Shown here: positions 18,847 to 28,335 of the stretch, piece by piece
Layout: every line of letters begins with the position of its first letter
How positions within the stretch are numbered: position 1 is the first letter of the stretch
DNA from: Fulvivirga imtechensis AK7
GTDB taxonomy: Bacteria; Bacteroidota; Bacteroidia; Cytophagales; Cyclobacteriaceae
DNA length: 64,000 nucleotides
NCBI RefSeq assembly: GCF_000331535.1
Contig: NZ_AMZN01000048.1
Location: forward strand, 1-64,000
Direction: 5' to 3'
Notes under the pieces: generated by a model
What the model saw: only the letters and a program-made list of their open reading frames with translations
What the model was told of the DNA's origin: nothing
Databases searched by the model: none
Made by a program: the position numbers and the translations under genes

Positions 18847-19185
18847 ATGCATACTGAAGAAACAACACACGTTCAGGTACAACCCGCTGATAAAGCCAAG
18901 ATAAGAAAGATATGGGTGACTGCTGGAATATTGGCAGTTGTCACTGCACTGGAATTTCTTGTTGCTTTTACCATTCCTCTTGAAATGGCAACATTAAGGA
19001 TAGCCATATTCGTAGGAATGACCATCGTAAAAGCATTTTATATAGTAGGTGAATTTATGCACCTTAAGTATGAAACCAAAGTATTGATCTGGTCGATACT
19101 TGTACCTATGATATTTGTAGTATGGATGCTCGTTGCTTTTGTGTACGAAGGCATGTCGATCTTCGATGACAAGTATCTTAATTAG
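18847..19185 (+). CDS. Cytochrome c oxidase subunit IV (bacterial)
   Basis: The 112-residue protein has three helices and the conserved KAFYIVGEFMHLKYE of the prokaryotic subunit IV family. It is the last gene of the structural oxidase cluster. The final Asn codon and TAG stop (AATTAG) lie within the outer arm of the nested-hairpin repeat that follows, so the repeat may have supplied the present stop. Confidence 0.93.
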   Translation: MHTEETTHVQVQPADKAKIRKIWVTAGILAVVTALEFLVAFTIPLEMATLRIAIFVGMTIVKAFYIVGEFMHLKYETKVLIWSILVPMIFVVWMLVAFVYEGMSIFDDKYLN

Positions 19186-19331
19186 TGTCTCTAAGAAAAC
19201 GCCAATGTCCGCGTTACACTCGTTCCAAAAATGCTCATGTACCTCAGTACGCTCCGCTTTTTGGAACTTCGTCCCGCCCTTTGGCGGGAACGTTTTCTTA
19301 AAGGCACTTCGAGTTTTCTTACGAACACTAA
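19184..19331. repeat. Nested-hairpin repeat element, copy 1 (most complete)
   Basis: An inner pair TAAGAAAACG (19192-19201) / CGTTTTCTTA (19291-19300) encloses GTTCCAAAAA...TTTTTGGAAC, CCCGCC-CTTT-GGCGGG and GTAC-CTCA-GTAC. An outer pair, TAGTGTctcTAAGAAAAC and GTTTTCTTAcgaACACTA (19314-19331), encloses the whole. Copies at 45.6 and 63.9 kb share the sequence. The element begins within the stop codon of the subunit IV gene and can fold into a long branched structure. Confidence 0.8.
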
Positions 19332-19354
19332 TTAAGATTCGATAATGATTTAAG

Positions 19355-19387
19355 AAGGCTAAGGTGGATCACTTTAGCCTTATTTTC
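19355..19387 (+). terminator. Intrinsic terminator after the oxidase operon
   Basis: AAGGCTAAGGTG (19355-19366) pairs with CACTTTAGCCTT (19370-19381) over 12 bp with one G-U pair and a three-base loop, followed by ATTTTCTGTT. It lies between the repeat element and the SCO-like gene, so the assembly genes downstream probably rely on partial read-through or their own promoter. Confidence 0.75.
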
Positions 19388-19399
19388 TGTTATAAGGCT

Positions 19400-19936
19400 G
19401 TGAATAAATTTCTAAAAATATCTTTTCTCGTCATTATGCTCGCTATACCATTGAGCATTTTTATTTTTCTGAAAATTTTTGGCGAGAACAAATTTGATAT
19501 TCCCATACAGCACGCTGATGGAGTTGATGAAAAATTTGGAGCATGTGAATATGAGACCGGGCAATTCCTGGTTCCGGATTCGCTATTGAGCAAAGGCGGA
19601 CCGTCATTGATCTTTATTTACAATGCTCAGGGAATGAACGCCAATACCCTAAGTAATCAGTATGAACGCATCAGGCATCTGTTTAAGGAGGATATGCCGT
19701 CCATGCGGGTGTTTACCGCTGATAGTATAGAAGTGGATACCGTTCAAATCACACGGGTCTCTCCTCATACCCTTAAACAGGTGATGAACTGTGGCTTCGT
19801 TACCGATACGTACAATCAGTATATATTGGTGGATGCAGATCGCAGGGTCAGAGGATATTATAATACTGAGCTTGATGAGGTGGATAGACTTATTGTTGAA
19901 ATAAAAATTTTATTGGAAAATGGAAATAGCGGGTAA
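19400..19936 (+). CDS. SCO1/SenC-like thioredoxin-fold protein lacking the copper-binding CxxxC
   Basis: The start is taken at GTG 19400 because the upstream GTG at 19364 lies inside the terminator hairpin. The product (178 residues) has one N-terminal membrane anchor and a periplasmic thioredoxin-like domain. Its position after the oxidase genes and the pattern around SLIFIYNAQG, VFTADS and YILVDADRRVRGYYN fit the SCO family. The CxxxC copper motif, expected near IYNAQGMN, is absent. If it is an SCO it cannot bind copper in the usual way; a chaperone or redox-inactive role is possible. It overlaps the next gene by 17 bases. Confidence 0.65.
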   Translation: MNKFLKISFLVIMLAIPLSIFIFLKIFGENKFDIPIQHADGVDEKFGACEYETGQFLVPDSLLSKGGPSLIFIYNAQGMNANTLSNQYERIRHLFKEDMPSMRVFTADSIEVDTVQITRVSPHTLKQVMNCGFVTDTYNQYILVDADRRVRGYYNTELDEVDRLIVEIKILLENGNSG

Positions 19937-20447
19937 AGATGATAGGTATAGGAAATTGATTGTTGGACTTTCGGTGATCATACCGCTGGCCGTAGCGGTT
20001 CTTTTTGGAGTTAAGGTGGAGGGATATGATTTTTCATTTTTGCCACCAATATATGCCACCGTCAATGGTGTGACGGCAATAATATTGATAGCTGCACTGG
20101 TAGCGGTGAGGAGCCGGATGTATAAGCTTCATGAAAATCTTATGAAGATATGTATCGGTTTGTCAGCGTTATTTCTTGTAATGTACGTGTTGTATCACAT
20201 GACAAGCGAACCGACACAATATGGAGGAGAGGGTGCTTCACGTTATATTTATTTCACGGTTTTAGTATCACATATCCTGCTGTCGGTAGCGGTAATCCCG
20301 TTGGTGCTGTTTACCTTTGTGAGGGCGCTTTCACAGCGGTTTGACAGGCATAGAAAGCTGGCCAGATGGACCTTTCCCATATGGCTATATGTGGCGGTAA
20401 CAGGGGTGATCATTTATTTGATGATCAGTCCGTACTATACCAGTTAA
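19920..20447 (+). CDS. DUF420 membrane protein (CtaM-like oxidase assembly factor)
   Basis: The 175 residues form about five helices with the DUF420 features: PPIYATVNGVTAIILI, KLHENLMKICIGLSALFLVMYVLYHM, YFTVLVSHILLSVAVIPLVLFT and HRKLARWTFPIWLYVAVTGVIIYLM. In Gram-positive bacteria the family member CtaM is needed for aa3-type oxidase activity. Its place next to the oxidase genes fits that role. Confidence 0.88.
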   Translation: MEIAGKDDRYRKLIVGLSVIIPLAVAVLFGVKVEGYDFSFLPPIYATVNGVTAIILIAALVAVRSRMYKLHENLMKICIGLSALFLVMYVLYHMTSEPTQYGGEGASRYIYFTVLVSHILLSVAVIPLVLFTFVRALSQRFDRHRKLARWTFPIWLYVAVTGVIIYLMISPYYTS

Positions 20448-20485
20448 GCACGAACCAAAGGAATGAAGATGTTGTTAATTTCAAA

Positions 20486-20755
20486 ATGAAACTACTTAGA
20501 AAAATATTAACCTTGCTTCCTGCATTTGTAATGGCAGCTTCGTCAGATCTGCTCGCACAGTGCGCCATGTGCAGGGCTACAGTAGAAAATAATGTTAGCA
20601 ATGGTGAAATTGGCATTGGAGCTGGACTCAATTTTGGCATTCTGTATTTGTTTGTAATGCCTTACCTGGCCATTGGAGTAGTAGGATTTTTGTGGTATAG
20701 AAAAAGTAAAGCCGATGCAAAAGCCCAACAAAGCAGGCGCTATTCTCAGGGGTAA
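20486..20755 (+). CDS. Small CxxC-containing membrane protein in the oxidase assembly cluster
   Basis: The start at ATG 20486 gives an 89-residue protein with a signal peptide or first helix, then QCAMCRATVENN just after the predicted cleavage, then one helix (~50-72) and a basic tail. The CAMCRA motif at the periplasmic face suggests metal or thiol chemistry. Short proteins of this pattern are found near cytochrome oxidase genes in Bacteroidota, but I know of no assigned function. An upstream in-frame start at 20366 overlaps the DUF420 gene heavily and is unlikely. Confidence 0.7.
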   Translation: MKLLRKILTLLPAFVMAASSDLLAQCAMCRATVENNVSNGEIGIGAGLNFGILYLFVMPYLAIGVVGFLWYRKSKADAKAQQSRRYSQG

Positions 20756-21095
20756 GTGTCCACGTTGTCATCAGGGAGATATTTTTAAGCATTCTCCACT
20801 GACTGTACCGGGTTTTCAAAAAATGCATAGCCATTGCCTTGTTTGTGGGGTGCAGTATGAGCGAGAACCCGGATTCTTCTTCGGGGCGATGTATATCAGC
20901 TACGCATTCTCTGTGGCTATATTTGTAGCGGTTGGAGTTGCTCTTTCCTTTATCGGAGATTTTCCTTTGCATGTCTATTTGATAACTATAGTAGTGGTAG
21001 TGATATTACTACTCCCTTTCCTTTTCCGGTATTCACGCATTTTGTTTCTCCATCTGTTTGGTGGTATAGATTTTGATCCTAAGTATAGCAATTAG
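20715..21095 (+). CDS. DUF983 zinc-ribbon membrane protein
   Basis: The 126-residue product has a zinc-ribbon (CPRC near the N-terminus, CLVCG ~20 residues later), the family motif REPGFFFGAMYISYAF, and two helices. DUF983 genes often accompany cytochrome oxidase clusters. It overlaps the preceding small gene by 41 bases, which implies translational coupling. Confidence 0.85.
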   Translation: MQKPNKAGAILRGKCPRCHQGDIFKHSPLTVPGFQKMHSHCLVCGVQYEREPGFFFGAMYISYAFSVAIFVAVGVALSFIGDFPLHVYLITIVVVVILLLPFLFRYSRILFLHLFGGIDFDPKYSN

Positions 21096-21143
21096 TGGAA
21101 ATCCATTATATTTAATGGAATAGGATCATTCGAGATTAATAAT

Positions 21144-24100
21144 TTGTCAAAGAAATATCAATATTATTTTTTACTGGCAGCGATTGGCTTTTTATTTATG
21201 GCCGCTGTGCTGTCGATTGGTTTTGTTAAAGAGGAGCAAACTGCTGAAAAAAATGTTGAGGACATTGAGCGGCTGCTGAAGAGGGAAGTCACCAGCCTGC
21301 AAAGAGAAGTGGTTCAGATATTGGAACAGCTTGAGAAAAAGGAGGGTGTGGCCTTTTCTGATTTTAAAACTTCGAAATACTCCTTTTACATATTCAACGC
21401 AGGAAAACTGGTATATTGGTCTGACTACCGGTTTGTTCCCGATTACCGATACCTTCAGGGCGACTATCGGATAAAGCGGATAAAAACGCTGAGGAAGGAT
21501 TTTCTTTCCAGGAAATGGGATATACACGACAGCAATCTTGAAGTATTTGGCATAATACCCTTATATGACGACTATAAGATTGACAACAATTATGTACAGT
21601 CGGGCTTTAATCCTGCAATTTTTTCCGATCAGGAACTGATGCTTCATGATCCGACCTTCGAAAAGGGCATGGACGTCTGCCTGGGTGAGGATCAATGTTT
21701 TTTTAAGGTAACCTTTCACGAAGATTATGCCAGAAAGAATGTGGCGCTCAGCATTATAGTCTTTGTGCTTTATGCACTTAGTGGTATTATGTTGCTGATA
21801 TTTATTGTCAGGCAAGCTTTTTATATTGCCATTTCACAAATGGAAACAGGCCTGTTGTTTCTGATAGGCTCATTGATGCTGGTAAGGGTGGTGATGCTGA
21901 TATTTGACTTCCCGGCTAATTCACTGGAAACTTCAATGTTTGACTCCCACCATTTTGCTTCATCGAGTTTTAACCCCTCCTTTGGTGATCTTTATCTCAA
22001 CATTATATTTTTCCTGCTTGTTGCTGTGTATATTTTTCGCTTTTACCATCGTTCCTTACTAGTGGCGAAGCTTCTGAACACCAGAGGTAATATCAGAACA
22101 ATTGTTTCTGTAGTGCTTGCAGGCGTACTGTTCTTAATATTTCACTACCAGTACCTGATTTTCCAAACCATATATCACAACTCCCAGATTACTTATGATA
22201 TCAACCAGTCAATAAAATTTAGCAGTATCCGGGTGATAGGCTTTGTTATTTTTATTAGCAATACGGCTATCGCATTTCTGCTGTTTCATGTTTTTTTTAG
22301 GTTATTGGAAAGTATAAGCGGGAACATTCGGAAGCTTATCTACTGCCTGGTAGGTGGGTGGGTCACTTTTTCGGCTATTAACATCGTAATAGAACAACAC
22401 TTTTTGCCGGCAGTTGTTGTTACGCTTCTCTTTGTGATAATTTTAATTGTTACCGGCCTTTCCAGGAGCATCGCTCAATTAAAATACAGCACCTTCCTTT
22501 ATTTTTTCATGGCTATTCTATCCTCGTCTCTGCTTGGAGCTTTGGCAATCTATGAGTTTGAAAATGAACGCGAACTGGACAGGAAATTTAAATTTGCCAA
22601 CCAGTTTCTTATCGAAAATGATAATCTGGCCGAATTTCTCCTGTCCGAGGCTAATAAAAATATTAAGGAGGACGTTTTTATTCAAAGCCGGATGTCCAGC
22701 CCCTTTATGTCCAAAGACATTATTCGATCAAAGATCAGACAGGTGTATCTAAGCAATTATTTTGATAAGTATGATGTGCAGATATATCTATACAATGCGA
22801 ATGGACAACCTTTTGAAGATATACCTGGCAATCAGATGGCCGGTGAGATCAGGAAGTTTAATGTGGAGGAGTACAAAACCAGCTATGATGGGATTTATTT
22901 CATCAATCGGCTCGGTGCTAATGCTTCAAAGAGATACCTTAACTTCATTGAGATCAAGAAGCGGGGCATATTGTCGGGATATATAGTACTCGACCTGAAT
23001 CTTAAGCGTATAATTCCTGAGAACGTTTACCCTGAGCTATTGGTCGACAACCGTTTCCTGGTGCCTTATCAAAATTCGAATTATAGCTATGCTGTATTTG
23101 CTGATAGTGTCATTACATACCATTCGGGAGATTTCAATTACATTACCGACTTCAGCAATGAATATTTGGCCGATGAAGATCTGTATGAAGCGGGAATAAA
23201 AGTAGAGCAATACAGACACCTGGCAGTTAAAGATCAAAGCGGTCGTATAATAGTTATCAGTTCCAACAACCATCCGGTATCAGACCTTATTTCTAATTTT
23301 TCCTTCCTCTTTTTGATCCAGGTTTTTACTATTTTGGTATTGGCGGGTGTGTATGCTCTATATTTTAGTTTTCAGAATGTAAGCTTGAATTATTCCGCCA
23401 AAATTCAGTTATATCTTAATATTGCTTTCTTTCTTCCCCTGTTTGCTGTGAGTATTACTACACTTAGCCTTATTAACTCATCGTTTAAGCAGGAGGTAAA
23501 TGAAGAATACTATAAGAAAGCGGAAAGCATCAGTAGCAACATCAGTGATGATCTGGATGAGTTTGTTAACAGTGTACAGGCCGATAGAGAGGAGTTGCCA
23601 AATAAGTTGGCTCAGATATCCAAGTTTTCAGGAGCAGATGTCAACCTGTTCAACATCAGAGGGAAACTGCTGGCAACCAGTCAGCCGTTGATATATGAAA
23701 ACAATTTGCTTTCACCGTACATCAACCCAATGGCTTATGCCAAGATCAAGGAACAGCGTGAAAATGCCTATGTTACCAAGGAGTCTGTCGGTAACCTGCA
23801 ATATAACTCAACTTTTTACGGGGTAAAATCATTTGATACCGGGCAGCTAATCGGTATTGTGAGTATTCCTTTCTTTCAGTCTGAATATACTTTGGAACAA
23901 AACCAGATACAGGTACTCACCAATGTGATCAATATTTTTACGGTTATCTTCATTGTTTTTCTGATAGGATCTTTCCTCGTGGCCAAATGGCTCACCTTTC
24001 CATTAGTATTCATTACTCAGAAGCTTAGGAAAACGACCCTTACCGGGTTTAACGAACCTTTGGTATGGAGCGCTGATGATGAGATTGGCCTCATGGTGGG

Positions 24101-24827
24101 GGAGTATAACCGCATGCTGGTGAAGTTGGAGGAAAGCAAAAAAGCCCTTGCCCGAAGTGAAAAGGAATCAGCCTGGCGGGAGATCGCTCAGCAGGTGGCG
24201 CATGAGATCAAGAATCCGCTTACACCTATGAAGCTTACCCTTCAGCACCTGAGCAGGAGGCTGCAAGGTAAGCATCAGGATGAAGAGCTTGAAAAGCCTA
24301 TTAACAGCCTGCTGCATCAGGTGGAAACATTGAATGATATCGCTTCCTCTTTTAGCTCTTTTGCTAAGATGCCTATCCCTGAAAATGAACGATATGAATT
24401 TGGAGCAGTGGTGAGAAATACGGTCAATCTCCATAGCAACAGAGAAAATGTGACGATACATTTACAAACACCCGGCCATGCCGTATATACAATTGGTGAT
24501 GAACAACTAATGGGCAGGATCATTTCCAATATTATTATAAATGCGATACAAGCTGGTGAAGATCAAGACCATCTGGAACTTGAAGTCATTTTGATGGACA
24601 TCAATGGAACTAAACTTCAACTGGAGATCAGGGACCATGGACCAGGTATCGATGAAACTATACATAGCAAAATATTTATACCCAATTTTAGCACCAAGGA
24701 GTCTGGTTCGGGTATTGGTTTGGCCATAGCCAAGCATGGGGTAGAACATGCCGGAGGCAAGATATGGTTTGAAACGGAGATGGAAGTAGGTACTTCATTT
24801 TTTATAGAACTGCCAATGGTAGATTAG
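21144..24827 (+). CDS. Large NtrY-like membrane sensor histidine kinase (orphan)
   Basis: The 1227 residues start at TTG 21144; a later ATG (21198) would cut the first helix in half. After helix 1 and a ~170-residue periplasmic part come about seven helices (~200-460). A second extracytoplasmic region, helices near 720 and 755, and a third sensor region follow. The last helix is at ~930-950, then a HAMP-like linker. The kinase core is AHEIKNPLTPMKL (His1020), with N-box NIIINAIQA, G1 DHGPGID and G2 GSGIGLAIAKHG. The DHp sequence resembles NtrY. No response regulator lies nearby. The next gene starts one base after its stop. Confidence 0.88.
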   Translation: MSKKYQYYFLLAAIGFLFMAAVLSIGFVKEEQTAEKNVEDIERLLKREVTSLQREVVQILEQLEKKEGVAFSDFKTSKYSFYIFNAGKLVYWSDYRFVPDYRYLQGDYRIKRIKTLRKDFLSRKWDIHDSNLEVFGIIPLYDDYKIDNNYVQSGFNPAIFSDQELMLHDPTFEKGMDVCLGEDQCFFKVTFHEDYARKNVALSIIVFVLYALSGIMLLIFIVRQAFYIAISQMETGLLFLIGSLMLVRVVMLIFDFPANSLETSMFDSHHFASSSFNPSFGDLYLNIIFFLLVAVYIFRFYHRSLLVAKLLNTRGNIRTIVSVVLAGVLFLIFHYQYLIFQTIYHNSQITYDINQSIKFSSIRVIGFVIFISNTAIAFLLFHVFFRLLESISGNIRKLIYCLVGGWVTFSAINIVIEQHFLPAVVVTLLFVIILIVTGLSRSIAQLKYSTFLYFFMAILSSSLLGALAIYEFENERELDRKFKFANQFLIENDNLAEFLLSEANKNIKEDVFIQSRMSSPFMSKDIIRSKIRQVYLSNYFDKYDVQIYLYNANGQPFEDIPGNQMAGEIRKFNVEEYKTSYDGIYFINRLGANASKRYLNFIEIKKRGILSGYIVLDLNLKRIIPENVYPELLVDNRFLVPYQNSNYSYAVFADSVITYHSGDFNYITDFSNEYLADEDLYEAGIKVEQYRHLAVKDQSGRIIVISSNNHPVSDLISNFSFLFLIQVFTILVLAGVYALYFSFQNVSLNYSAKIQLYLNIAFFLPLFAVSITTLSLINSSFKQEVNEEYYKKAESISSNISDDLDEFVNSVQADREELPNKLAQISKFSGADVNLFNIRGKLLATSQPLIYENNLLSPYINPMAYAKIKEQRENAYVTKESVGNLQYNSTFYGVKSFDTGQLIGIVSIPFFQSEYTLEQNQIQVLTNVINIFTVIFIVFLIGSFLVAKWLTFPLVFITQKLRKTTLTGFNEPLVWSADDEIGLMVGEYNRMLVKLEESKKALARSEKESAWREIAQQVAHEIKNPLTPMKLTLQHLSRRLQGKHQDEELEKPINSLLHQVETLNDIASSFSSFAKMPIPENERYEFGAVVRNTVNLHSNRENVTIHLQTPGHAVYTIGDEQLMGRIISNIIINAIQAGEDQDHLELEVILMDINGTKLQLEIRDHGPGIDETIHSKIFIPNFSTKESGSGIGLAIAKHGVEHAGGKIWFETEMEVGTSFFIELPMVD

Positions 24828-24828
24828 T

Positions 24829-27800
24829 GTGATCAGGAGACTTTCCATAGCATTTTTTCTTATCTTATCCTTCACTTTGTCATGGGCGCAGGAGGAGAAT
24901 CAGATATGTGTATGGGTCGATGTTTTTGACAGGCCTCTTATCCTCGACAGCTTGTCAATTATACCAGGATCTGTGATTATCCATCACCAGGATAGTGCGC
25001 ATTTTAAAATAGATCATGAGTTGAGCACAGGGCAGATTACCATTTCTGCTCCAAATGCCACAGATTCTATTCAGGTTTGTTTTAAGGTGTTTCCGGTTAG
25101 CTTTCATCAACAGTATTACCACCGTAGCCTGCAGGTGTATGATTCTAATGCCTTTTTTAAGGATCCTGTTCAGGAAGACGACATGCTATTTCAAAGGGAG
25201 GAACTGTTTGCAATAGAAGGATTGAATAAAAGCGGTAGTATCAGCAGAGGGGTGTCCTTTGGGAATAACCAGGATGTTTTTGTAAACTCCACTTTGAATC
25301 TGAATATGGAGGGCAAGCTTACCGATGATCTGAACATCCGGGCAGCCATCACCGATCAGAACGTGCCATTTCAGCCCGAGGGTAACACACAGCAGCTTCA
25401 GGATTTTGACAATGTGTTCATCCAGGTGTACAATGAAAAATTTTCAGTGACAGGGGGTGATGTGGTACTCAAAAGCCGGCCTTCCTACTTCATGAAGTAT
25501 TACAAAAATGTGCAGGGCGGATTGGCAGAGTTGAACTACCACCTATTCGATAGCACTAAAGCCACTACTTCCCTGGGTATTTCCGTTGCCAAAGGCAGAT
25601 TCGCATCAGTTCAGATACCGCCGATCGAAGGTGTGCTTGGGCCTTACAGAATCCCGGGGCCAAACAATGAAGCCTTTGTTATTATTCTTGCAAACTCTGA
25701 AAGGGTATTCCTGGATGGAAAACAGCTCACCAGGGGCTTTAACAATGATTATGTGATTGACTACAACAGTGCCGAGATCACTTTTACCAGCAATGTGCTG
25801 ATCACTCAATTTTCCAGGATCAGGATTGATTATGAGTATTCTGATCAGAACTATAGCAGAACAATAACAGCGGCCAGTCATTACCAGGAATCAAAAAAGC
25901 TGAGTTTATTTGTAAGCGCCTACAGTGAAAAAGACAATCGCAATCGCCCCTTGCTGTTGGATCTGGAAAATGAAGATAAAGTGCTGCTCAGCCAGATAGG
26001 AGATAATCTGGACCTGGCAGTTACTTCAGGAGTTGATAGTATTGGTTTTAGCAGCGATCTTATATTGTATAAAAAGACCACAGCCACTGACGAGGTGGGT
26101 ATGTCATATACGATTTACCAGTATAGTACACATCCTGATAGTGCTGTTTACAGAGTTACGTTTTCCAGCGTTGGCCTCGGCAATGGAAATTATGTGCAGG
26201 CTCAAACCACTGCCAATGGCCGTGTATATGAATGGGTGCCTCCGGTAAATGGGGTGCCACAAGGAGAATATGAACCCGTAATCGGTATCAGAGCTCCTAA
26301 TAAGAAGCAACTGATTACGATGGGTGGCAGCTATAAGGTCAGTCCATATGAAAGCACCTATACCGAGCTTGCTTTTTCAGATCATGATATCAACCTGTTC
26401 TCTGAACTAGACGATGGCGATGATAAAGGGTATGCTGTTAAGGGTGGCTTTACTTCTGAGGGTAGGCCTGTATCTTTTCTAAATGGTTATAAATGGCGCA
26501 TTTTTGCCAGTTATGAGTTGGATGGTAAATATTTCAATCCTATCGACCGGTTCAGATATATAGAATTTGACCGCGATTGGAATTACGACCCTGCTATTGA
26601 CCTGAGGCGAGAGAACGATCAGATCATCAACGCAGGGATTGGCTTTGGAAAAGATCAGGATAATCGTTGGCTGTATGAGGTGACACACCGGAGAAGGGAT
26701 AACCAGGTGAATGGATTCCAGCACAAAGCCAATGTGGATAAAACCCTGGGGAAATTTCAGCTTCGTACTTCGTTATTCTACCTGGACAATATGCTGGACT
26801 CACTGGAAGCTACCTGGGTCCGGTATGCTACGGATATTTCCTATAATTCAAAATTTTTTGTGCCCGGATATATTTATCATATAGATAAAAACCGAATAGC
26901 TACGGATATTGCTGACTCAGTTGTACGATCATCCATGTATTTTGATGAACATGTATTTTATCTGAAAAACGGTAAAGGCATCAAGCTCAATTATGAGTTG
27001 AAGCACAGTATAAGAGAGGATAGGATACCTGTAAGTGGCGATATGGAGCCTTATACCTATGCCAATACCACGCAATTTTTCTTAAATAAAGATGCCGGGA
27101 AGCATAAATTAGGGATAGTGTTGACCTATCGGAAGCTGGATTATCAGATGCTTGAGGAAACAGACGAAAGTATAGCGGGGAGGCTGGACTGGCAAAGCTA
27201 CTGGTTGAACAGGCACCTGCGTTCTGATCTTACCTATGCCATATCTAACGGGCGGGAGCTTAGACGCGAATTTGTTTATATCAAGGTGCCACCCGGAGAG
27301 GGCACTCATACCTGGAGGGATTTGAATGATGACAATGTGCAGGACCTGAACGAGTTCTTTGAAGCTGTGAACCCGGATGAAAGAAATTATGCCAAAATAT
27401 TCGTGCCTACCAATCAATATGTGACAGCCTTTCAAAATTTGCTGATCTACCGTATTGCTATTGAAGCACCACGTACCTGGAGCAGGGAGGAAGGTGTGAA
27501 AAAGGTGCTAAGTAGATTTTCCAATAACACATCCTGGACGGCTGATGTAAAAACTACGGATGATGCTATTGAGACCCGCTTGCTGGGATTCGCACGAAAC
27601 GTAGAAGATACATACTTATTAGCAGAAAGAAATATTCTGAGATCTACCCTTTTTTATAATCGGGCAAGCCCTCGGTATGGTATTGAGCTTAGCTATTCAG
27701 ATGCAAAAAACAGGCAACTACTTACCAACGGGTTTGAATTTGTGGGTACGGAAGAATATTTATTAAGTGTGAGGGTTAATCTGGGGCGTCTATATAGTTT

Positions 27801-28275
27801 TAATATAAAGACATCGACTTCACTTCGTGAGGTGAATTCAGATTTTCTAGAGGGAAGGAACTACCTGATAGACTCCTACAGGATCAACCCGGAGATTGCA
27901 TGGCAGCCCAAAGGAAATATCCGGGTCTCCGGTCAGTACGGATACGAGGCTAAGGAAAATATTTATTCGTCTGAATCAGGTGAGAGCGCTTTTTTTAATG
28001 AGTTCATACTGGATCTTAAATTAAATAAAGCCGTAAAAAGTACGTTTAATGCACGAATAAGGTGGGTGGAGATTGATTTTACCGGAGAGGAGAATACACC
28101 TATTGGATACGATCTGCTTAATGCTTTACGACCCGGGAGAAACATTACGTGGGGGGTTAATTGGCAGCAGCGGGTGGCATCAGGCCTTCAGCTTAGTCTG
28201 AGTTATGATGGCAGAAAATCAGAAAGTGCCGATGTGGTGCATGTCGGACGTGTACAGGTAAGCGCGCTTTTTTGA
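24829..28275 (+). CDS. Very large outer-membrane beta-barrel-like protein, SprA-like motif
   Basis: The GTG at 24829 gives 1148 residues with a signal peptide ending SWAQ. The middle contains GSISRGVSFGNNQDVFVNST and TDQNVPFQPEGNTQQLQDFD, patterns also present in SprA/Sov-type gliding and type IX secretion translocon proteins, but the protein is only half their usual length. The rest alternates polar and hydrophobic residues with many aromatic girdle positions, as in large barrels, and it ends in RVQVSALF with a terminal Phe. I infer an outer-membrane barrel related to that group, not SprA itself. It is probably co-transcribed with the kinase upstream. Confidence 0.6.
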   Translation: MIRRLSIAFFLILSFTLSWAQEENQICVWVDVFDRPLILDSLSIIPGSVIIHHQDSAHFKIDHELSTGQITISAPNATDSIQVCFKVFPVSFHQQYYHRSLQVYDSNAFFKDPVQEDDMLFQREELFAIEGLNKSGSISRGVSFGNNQDVFVNSTLNLNMEGKLTDDLNIRAAITDQNVPFQPEGNTQQLQDFDNVFIQVYNEKFSVTGGDVVLKSRPSYFMKYYKNVQGGLAELNYHLFDSTKATTSLGISVAKGRFASVQIPPIEGVLGPYRIPGPNNEAFVIILANSERVFLDGKQLTRGFNNDYVIDYNSAEITFTSNVLITQFSRIRIDYEYSDQNYSRTITAASHYQESKKLSLFVSAYSEKDNRNRPLLLDLENEDKVLLSQIGDNLDLAVTSGVDSIGFSSDLILYKKTTATDEVGMSYTIYQYSTHPDSAVYRVTFSSVGLGNGNYVQAQTTANGRVYEWVPPVNGVPQGEYEPVIGIRAPNKKQLITMGGSYKVSPYESTYTELAFSDHDINLFSELDDGDDKGYAVKGGFTSEGRPVSFLNGYKWRIFASYELDGKYFNPIDRFRYIEFDRDWNYDPAIDLRRENDQIINAGIGFGKDQDNRWLYEVTHRRRDNQVNGFQHKANVDKTLGKFQLRTSLFYLDNMLDSLEATWVRYATDISYNSKFFVPGYIYHIDKNRIATDIADSVVRSSMYFDEHVFYLKNGKGIKLNYELKHSIREDRIPVSGDMEPYTYANTTQFFLNKDAGKHKLGIVLTYRKLDYQMLEETDESIAGRLDWQSYWLNRHLRSDLTYAISNGRELRREFVYIKVPPGEGTHTWRDLNDDNVQDLNEFFEAVNPDERNYAKIFVPTNQYVTAFQNLLIYRIAIEAPRTWSREEGVKKVLSRFSNNTSWTADVKTTDDAIETRLLGFARNVEDTYLLAERNILRSTLFYNRASPRYGIELSYSDAKNRQLLTNGFEFVGTEEYLLSVRVNLGRLYSFNIKTSTSLREVNSDFLEGRNYLIDSYRINPEIAWQPKGNIRVSGQYGYEAKENIYSSESGESAFFNEFILDLKLNKAVKSTFNARIRWVEIDFTGEENTPIGYDLLNALRPGRNITWGVNWQQRVASGLQLSLSYDGRKSESADVVHVGRVQVSALF

Positions 28276-28335
28276 GCAAAACATCGTCAGCACTGGAAAA
28301 ATCCATACATTGGATAACCCACTAGATTTTCTGGT

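Noticed and set aside
19364-19399. Earlier GTG start for the SCO-like gene
   Set aside because: The codon is inside the terminator hairpin at 19355-19381; GTG 19400 gives a normal membrane anchor.
24829-28275. SprA itself
   Set aside because: Shares a motif but is about half the length of SprA and lacks other T9SS genes around it.
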